Position numbers and translations under genes: made by a program
DNA from: Marivita sp030148515
Lineage (GTDB): Bacteria; Pseudomonadota; Alphaproteobacteria; Rhodobacterales; Rhodobacteraceae
DNA length: 64,000 nucleotides
Assembly: GCF_048006345.1 (NCBI RefSeq)
Contig: NZ_CP180351.1
Location: forward strand, 2,790,001-2,854,000
Direction of reading: 5' to 3'
Shown: positions 59,521-64,000 of the stretch, in pieces
Position numbering within the stretch: the stretch's first letter is position 1
Layout of the letters: every line of letters begins with the position of its first letter
The notes under the pieces: model-generated
The model's database searches: none
Told to the model about the DNA's origin: nothing
The model's input: the letters and a program-made list of their open reading frames with translations, nothing else

Positions 59521-61059
59521 ATGTTTCAGGCACAAGAACTGTGGAGCTATCGGTATGGGCAATTTGCCGAGCGGTTCCGGTACCAATACGTCATTTCGCG
59601 ATCAACTGAGGCGATTGAGGGCTTTGAAGAAAGCACGATCGGCGATCTGAAACTGTATACCGGCAGGGATTTACCGCTGCGCGAACTGCGCGACGCAGCT
59701 GGCTCGAAGATCGGTTATGTGCTTGGTATCGCTGTCGGAATGGACGCGCTGGAGACGCCGGAAACGCTCAAACTGCCCTTCAGGAAAACCACCAAGAGCT
59801 TCTGGACCCGTTTCGAGACATGGCTCAATGATGCGGCAGGCCGCTATGCATTTGTCGTCGATGCATCGGGTGGTCCGCGGCTTTACACCGACCCTGTCGG
59901 TATGATCGGCGCGGTCTACAATCCTGAAGACGGATATGTTGCCTCGTCGACGATGCTCGCCATCAAGAGGCCGCTGCGGCCTCACCCGAAATACGATTTC
60001 GACGTGATCCGCGACCTTGGCGGCAGGCTGACGCTGTTTCACACCGCCGACAAAGACGTGCACCGGCTGAACCCGAACCATTACCTTGATCTGACGACGC
60101 TCGAATCCAAACGCTTCTGGCCGCGCGATGTCAGCTTCACACCCGAAGCCGAAGACCCGACCACGGTCTACCGCGAAATCATCGAAACCGCCCGCGCCAA
60201 TATTGGCGCGATTGCAGAGGCTTATCCCTGCTCCCTGCCTGTTTCCGGCGGCATGGACAGTCGGTTGATACTCGCCTTCGCAGGGGAACATCGAAGCAAG
60301 ATCAAGCAGTTCTACACCCACATCAACAACTACGCGACCCGGCGCGATGCCGCCATCGCGGCAGAGTTGTGCCGCGTCTGCAATGTCGAACATGAAATCC
60401 ACGACAAACGGGATTTCGGCATCGCACGCCGCGAAGTCCGCCTGAATCGGCATGCCTACGAACTCACATTCGGGGCACCTGCGTCACCGCCCAAAGAGTA
60501 CCAGAATGGCGTGATCCATGGCGTCCCAGAAGGCAACGTGATCCTGCGCGGACATCAGACTGACCTGCTTCGGGCGGTCTATGTCTTCCGTCCGGAATCC
60601 GAATGGCGTGATCCGGATTGGCAAATCGAACGCTTGTTTATCGTGCCGCGCTCTGACTTCAGCAGCACGATCGCGGATCGGTTCCGCGAAGATTTCGTCG
60701 CGTGGCAATCGACTTTGCCGGATGCCGCCATGGAAAAGGCCGCAGACTTCATGTTCCTTGAGGTTTTTTCCAACGCCTCGATTGGCTCGTCCTTCCCGGC
60801 ACTCTGGCGAAACTTCTACATGTCGCCGTACAACAGTCGCCGATTGATCGCCTTGTCTCTTCAGTTCTCGGAAAAGCGCCGCCGCGCATCCGAGCCGGTG
60901 TTTGAATTGATCGAGATGATGAACAAGGATTTATCCAAGGTTCCGTTCGATTTCGAAGCACCCGCCTCGCTGGGGGACAAGCAGGAATGGGGCACAAATG
61001 CCCAGTCGACACAGAAACGACGGAACAAGACGGTCGAAAAGCTGCTGAAATACGCCTGA
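59521..61059 (+). CDS. Asparagine synthetase-like ATP-dependent amide-forming enzyme
   Basis: A 512-residue protein. The N-terminal 190 residues resemble a glutaminase (Ntn) fold (GRYAFVVDASGGPRLYTDPV), but the essential N-terminal Cys2 is absent (MFQAQELWS). The C-terminal synthetase domain has the pyrophosphatase loop CSLPVSGGMDSRLILAFAGE (SGG-x-DSR) near residue 242 and a conserved HYLDL before it. Without Cys2 it cannot use glutamine as amide donor, which fits beta-lactam-synthetase or lasso-cyclase-like chemistry, or a free amine. No precursor, protease or RRE gene lies nearby. It is convergent with the LysR gene. Confidence 0.8.
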   Translation: MFQAQELWSYRYGQFAERFRYQYVISRSTEAIEGFEESTIGDLKLYTGRDLPLRELRDAAGSKIGYVLGIAVGMDALETPETLKLPFRKTTKSFWTRFETWLNDAAGRYAFVVDASGGPRLYTDPVGMIGAVYNPEDGYVASSTMLAIKRPLRPHPKYDFDVIRDLGGRLTLFHTADKDVHRLNPNHYLDLTTLESKRFWPRDVSFTPEAEDPTTVYREIIETARANIGAIAEAYPCSLPVSGGMDSRLILAFAGEHRSKIKQFYTHINNYATRRDAAIAAELCRVCNVEHEIHDKRDFGIARREVRLNRHAYELTFGAPASPPKEYQNGVIHGVPEGNVILRGHQTDLLRAVYVFRPESEWRDPDWQIERLFIVPRSDFSSTIADRFREDFVAWQSTLPDAAMEKAADFMFLEVFSNASIGSSFPALWRNFYMSPYNSRRLIALSLQFSEKRRRASEPVFELIEMMNKDLSKVPFDFEAPASLGDKQEWGTNAQSTQKRRNKTVEKLLKYA

Positions 61060-61064
61060 GCTGA

Positions 61065-61997
61065 TCAACGCGACACGTCACCCAAGACGGTGATCTCGGG
61101 TGCGCGTGCCGTGAGCGATCGACAGATGAAAGCCGACAACAGCCGGAATTCCTTTTCGCGCGAGGTTCCCTTGCGCCAGACCATCCCGATGGTGCGCGAC
61201 GGTGCGGTTCCGCGGAACGGCCGCGCGACAACGATATCCTGATGCGCCACTTCGGATTTCACGTAGAGCGCGGGCATCAGTGACAATCCCATGCCTGTCG
61301 CCACCATCTGCCGAAGCGTATCAAGGCTGGTGCCTTCGTAATCATGCGACAGGTCCACACCATAGTCTTCCGAGATGGATCGCACCAGTTCGTGCAGCCT
61401 GTGTCCCGGTTCCAGCGAAAGAATGGTCTCTCCGCGCAGCATGACAGGGTCGATTTCGGGCTCTTGCGCCAAGCGGTGGTCCCACGGCATCACCACTTGG
61501 ATCGGTTCACGGAACAGGGAAAGGCTATCAAGTTCAACCCGGTTGACCGGCAATGGAAAGAAGAGCAGGTCCAGCGCGCCATCCTCCAGACTGCGCAACA
61601 GAACATCCGGCAAGCCTTCCCGGATATAAAGGCCAAGTTTTGGGTATTCCTGATGCAAATCCGGGATCACCAGCGGCAGGAAGTACGATCCGACTGTCTG
61701 AACCACACCAATCCGGATAACCGAACTCAACACGCTTTGCCCAGATTTGGCGATGGTGTGGATTTCGGCCACTTCCCGCAGGATGCGCCGCCCACGCTCT
61801 GCGATCTCCTTGCCCGCCGGGGTCATCATCACTTTCGACCGACTGCGTTCAACAAGGCTCGTACCCAATCGCATCTCCAGCTCTTTGATCTGAGCACTCA
61901 GCGTCGGCTGGGTCACATTGCAGGATTCCGCCGCACGTCTGAAATGGAGCTGGTCCGCGACCGCCACGAGATATCGAAGTTGCTGCAGGCTCGGCAC
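61065..61997 (-). CDS. LysR-family regulator, OxyR-like but without redox cysteines
   Basis: A 310-residue regulator with a GTG start at 61997 (MPSLQQLRYLVAVADQLHFR). The helix-turn-helix is ESCNVTQPTLSAQIKELEMR. The C-terminal domain matches OxyR (TLRQMVATGMGLSLMPALYV), but the positions of the peroxide-sensing cysteines are Arg200 and Ser209 (SLEPGHRLHELVRSISE). It is therefore not a classical peroxide switch. It is divergent from the Usp-mnhA operon across an ATAG-N7-CTAT palindrome that it probably binds. Confidence 0.88.
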   Translation of the reverse strand: MPSLQQLRYLVAVADQLHFRRAAESCNVTQPTLSAQIKELEMRLGTSLVERSRSKVMMTPAGKEIAERGRRILREVAEIHTIAKSGQSVLSSVIRIGVVQTVGSYFLPLVIPDLHQEYPKLGLYIREGLPDVLLRSLEDGALDLLFFPLPVNRVELDSLSLFREPIQVVMPWDHRLAQEPEIDPVMLRGETILSLEPGHRLHELVRSISEDYGVDLSHDYEGTSLDTLRQMVATGMGLSLMPALYVKSEVAHQDIVVARPFRGTAPSRTIGMVWRKGTSREKEFRLLSAFICRSLTARAPEITVLGDVSR

Positions 61998-62007
61998 GTC
62001 ATCGCTC

Positions 62008-62028
62008 TTGATAGTTAATTTCTATCAA
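62008..62028. promoter_or_regulatory. OxyR/LysR-type operator (TTGATAG-N7-CTATCAA)
   Basis: A perfect 7-bp inverted repeat with a 7-bp A+T-rich centre. The inner ATAG-N7-CTAT matches the OxyR half-operator. It lies 11 bp before the LysR start and about 75-95 bp before the Usp start. Confidence 0.8.
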
Positions 62029-62102
62029 TTAGGCGATTATTTTCGATTTGGTCAATGAGAAACGCGCCCTATCTCGTTCCATGGGTGAGGGAGCGCGCAG
62101 AC

Positions 62103-63074
62103 GTGCACAGGTTCGAGAACATTCTTTTCGTGTGTGATGAACACAGCGCATATGAACTTGCGTTGGAGCGCGTGATTTGGCTTGCGGCCCTCAATGAGGC
62201 CCGTGTCACGATGGTCTCCACCATTGACAGCGGTGGCTCAAATGACGTGTCGCGCCTGTTTGCCATGATCCCCGGCCTCGGCAATTCAGAGATCGGTGAA
62301 ACGGTGATTGCCGTTCATCGCATGAAGCTTGAAGACCGTGCCCAAGCCCTGCGCAATCATGGGATCGCGGTCGAAACGAAGCTTCTGATCGGCACGCCGT
62401 TCATCGAAATCATCCGGCAAGTCCTGCGGCACGGGCATGACATCGTCATCAAGGGGGCGCATCGCGCTGCGGGGCGGCGGTTCCTGCCCGGCGCAGATAT
62501 GCATCTCTTGCGCAAATGCCCCTGTCCGATCTGGGTGCTGAACGCAGCCTCTGAACCACAAGCCAAACGCATTCTGGTTGCCGTTGACCCTGATCCGACC
62601 GACCCGAACCGCGACAGCCTGAACCGCATGATCATGGAGCTTGCCACGTCTTTGGCCCGCAATGACGGAGCCAAGCTTGACGTGATGAATGTCTGGCGCC
62701 TCCAGGAAGAAGCCACGCTGCGACATGGATTGGCCAATATCCCCGAGGAAGACATCGACCGCCTTGTCGCCAAGGCACAGGACGACAGCAAATCAAGGTT
62801 GCAGGACCTTGTCGCTGGCTTCTCGGACTATGACGACATCATGCGCGTTCTGCACATCAAGGGGGTTGCGGGCGACGTGATCCCCGAACATGTGACCGCC
62901 GAAAGCATCGACACCATCGTCATGGGCACGCTGACCCGAACAGGGGTTGCCGGATTGTTCATCGGCGACACCGCAGAAACCATTCTAAACCATGTCAGTT
63001 GCTCGGTCCTGACCGCGAAAGCCCCCGGCTTCGTCACTCCGATCGGCGCTGGACCCGCAGGAGGACTCCACTGA
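62103..63074 (+). CDS. Universal stress protein with two UspA domains, coupled to an antiporter gene
   Basis: A 323-residue protein. I favour the GTG at 62103 (VHRFENILFVCDEHSAYELA), since UspA domains begin with x-I-L-x-x-x-D and GAGGGAG precedes it; an ATG at 62055 would add 16 untypical residues. Domain 1 ends near PGADMHLLRKCPCPIWVLNA. Domain 2 starts AKRILVAVDPDPTDPNRDSL and carries MGTLTRTGVAGLFIGDTAET, the G-rich nucleotide loop. Its stop overlaps the mnhA start, so it may regulate or assist the antiporter. Confidence 0.85.
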   Translation: MHRFENILFVCDEHSAYELALERVIWLAALNEARVTMVSTIDSGGSNDVSRLFAMIPGLGNSEIGETVIAVHRMKLEDRAQALRNHGIAVETKLLIGTPFIEIIRQVLRHGHDIVIKGAHRAAGRRFLPGADMHLLRKCPCPIWVLNAASEPQAKRILVAVDPDPTDPNRDSLNRMIMELATSLARNDGAKLDVMNVWRLQEEATLRHGLANIPEEDIDRLVAKAQDDSKSRLQDLVAGFSDYDDIMRVLHIKGVAGDVIPEHVTAESIDTIVMGTLTRTGVAGLFIGDTAETILNHVSCSVLTAKAPGFVTPIGAGPAGGLH

Positions 63075-64000
63075 TGGCTGGCGGATTTCCAACCGACACG
63101 CGCGGCAACGGGCTGACCGGGATTGTCCCGGTCATCTTTGCGGCGGCGCTCTTTGCCTGGTTCGCGTCCATGGTGCCAACCATCGCCGCGACCGAGATCA
63201 TTCGGGTCTCGATCCCATGGGTCCCTTCTTTGGGCATCGAACTGGCCTTCTTGGTGGACGGACTCAGCCTCACCTTCTCGTTGCTCATTTCGGGCATCGG
63301 CACGCTCGTGCTGCTCTATTCCAACACCTACCTCGCCGGGCACCCGCAATATGCCCGGTTCGCGTTGTTTCTGACCGCCTTCATGGTGTCGATGCTCGGG
63401 CTAGTGCTGGCCGATGACCTGATCCTGCTGTTCGTCTTCTGGGAACTGACCACGCTCACCTCCTACATGCTGATCGGCTTTTCGCACGAGACCGAGAAAA
63501 GCCGTCGCAACGCGTTGCAAGCGCTGTTTGTCACTGGCGCGGGCGGGCTGGCCTTCCTCGCCGGGTTGATCCTTTTGGCCGCAGCGTCCGGCACAACCAG
63601 CATTTCCGGCATCATCGCACAGGGCAGCGCGCTCAAAGAGCACGCCATGTACCTGCCGATCCTGATCCTGCTGCTGGCGGGCACCTTCACCAAATCCGCG
63701 CAGGTGCCGTTCCACTTCTGGCTGCCCAACGCGATGGCAGCACCCACGCCCGTCAGCGCGTTCCTGCACTCGGCCACGATGGTTAAGGCAGGCGTCTATG
63801 TCATGGCGCGGATGCACCCGGCGATGTCCGGCACAGATGTCTGGCTCTGGACGCTGACGATCCTCGGTGCGGTGACGGCCGTCTTTGCCAGCCTGCTTGC
63901 GCTGCGCCAAACCGACCTCAAGCAGGCGCTGGCTTACACGACACTCATGGCGCTCGGCACACTCACGCTCTTTCTGGGGCAGGAGTTTGGCTACGCCATG
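63074..64000 (+). CDS. mnhA: Na+/H+ antiporter subunit A (MnhA/MrpA), partial
   Basis: The first 309 residues of a long membrane protein running off the right edge. It starts MAGGFPTDTRGNGLTGIVPV. The NADH-dehydrogenase-like proton channel domain shows VFWELTTLTSYMLIGFSHET (Glu in the helix with W-E-L) and QVPFHFWLPNAMAAPTPVSA, then FLHSATMVKAGVYVMARMHP. MrpA is the large subunit of the Mrp cation/proton antiporter, which handles sodium and pH. The overlapping Usp gene upstream is unusual for this operon. Confidence 0.93.
   Translation, partial: MAGGFPTDTRGNGLTGIVPVIFAAALFAWFASMVPTIAATEIIRVSIPWVPSLGIELAFLVDGLSLTFSLLISGIGTLVLLYSNTYLAGHPQYARFALFLTAFMVSMLGLVLADDLILLFVFWELTTLTSYMLIGFSHETEKSRRNALQALFVTGAGGLAFLAGLILLAAASGTTSISGIIAQGSALKEHAMYLPILILLLAGTFTKSAQVPFHFWLPNAMAAPTPVSAFLHSATMVKAGVYVMARMHPAMSGTDVWLWTLTILGAVTAVFASLLALRQTDLKQALAYTTLMALGTLTLFLGQEFGYAM

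Noticed and set aside
59346..59650. Two short overlapping frames before the asparagine synthetase-like gene, considered as a precursor peptide
   Set aside because: Neither has a credible ribosome-binding site or leader/core pattern, and both run into the start of the next gene out of frame.
59521..61059. A lasso-peptide or beta-lactam biosynthetic cluster
   Set aside because: Only the synthetase-like gene is present. No RRE, protease, precursor or synthase gene lies within several kilobases.
61065..61997. Annotation as OxyR
   Set aside because: The two redox cysteine positions are Arg and Ser, so calling it a peroxide sensor would be wrong.

Overview
The window is chromosomal DNA of about 60% G+C from an alphaproteobacterium of the Rhodobacteraceae, probably the marine Roseobacter group. 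The evidence is the FnrL-type regulator beside hemN, the ccoNOQP/ccoGHIS cluster with FNR boxes of the TTGAT-N4-ATCAA type, the rpmH-rnpA-yidD block, a TIGR02300-family protein, a Hint-domain protein, and GC-rich intergenic hairpin repeats of a kind common in this family. Nearly all of it is densely packed protein genes. There are two tRNA genes (Arg-ACG and Ala-GGC), no rRNA, no CRISPR array and no recognisable transposase or integrase.

Layout. 0-6 kb: a partial glycine-betaine-type binding protein with a divergent LysR regulator, tRNA-Arg, an orphan histidine kinase, a flavoprotein disulfide reductase and a TVP38 membrane protein. 6-10 kb: rpmH-rnpA-yidD with a clear sigma-70 promoter. Where yidC is often found there is instead a deuterolysin-like metallopeptidase, a small exported partner and a Hint-domain protein. 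10-22 kb: housekeeping genes (argF, argD, truA, a ycjX/GNAT/ycjF operon, ileS, ogt, a DMT exporter, pheA, a cytochrome c). 22-28.5 kb: a yejABEF-type peptide ABC importer. 28.5-32 kb: hemN, interrupted by a one-base frameshift, and fnrL, divergent around a perfect FNR box, then a zinc-ribbon protein and a lone CZB protein. 32-38 kb: a seven-gene operon with two XpaC-like proteins, TelA, a DUF2927 lipoprotein, an SPFH protein and two very small membrane proteins. 38-46 kb: RNA-modification enzymes, hemF, a degenerate SDR, a methyltransferase, clpS, a HAD phosphatase and a SPOR-tailed D,D-carboxypeptidase. 46-56 kb: the cbb3 oxidase region, split by a LysR gene and two overlapping tiny genes. 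56-64 kb: a GntR regulator, a YgjP-type peptidase, TIGR02300, tRNA-Ala, a two-gene accessory segment (an unknown protein and an asparagine-synthetase-like enzyme), an OxyR-like regulator, and a Usp gene overlapping the start of mnhA/mrpA.

The clearest functional theme is low-oxygen respiration. FnrL, hemN, the cbb3 oxidase genes with their assembly factors, and a universal stress protein are tied together by three FNR boxes at 29889, 50398 and 55255. The most promising under-described parts are the XpaC/TelA/SPFH membrane operon with its 29- and 65-residue proteins, the metallopeptidase plus exported partner at 7.0-8.6 kb, the LysR-controlled tiny-gene pair at 51.4 kb, and the accessory segment after tRNA-Ala. 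All functional statements rest on reading motifs by eye. No database search was run.
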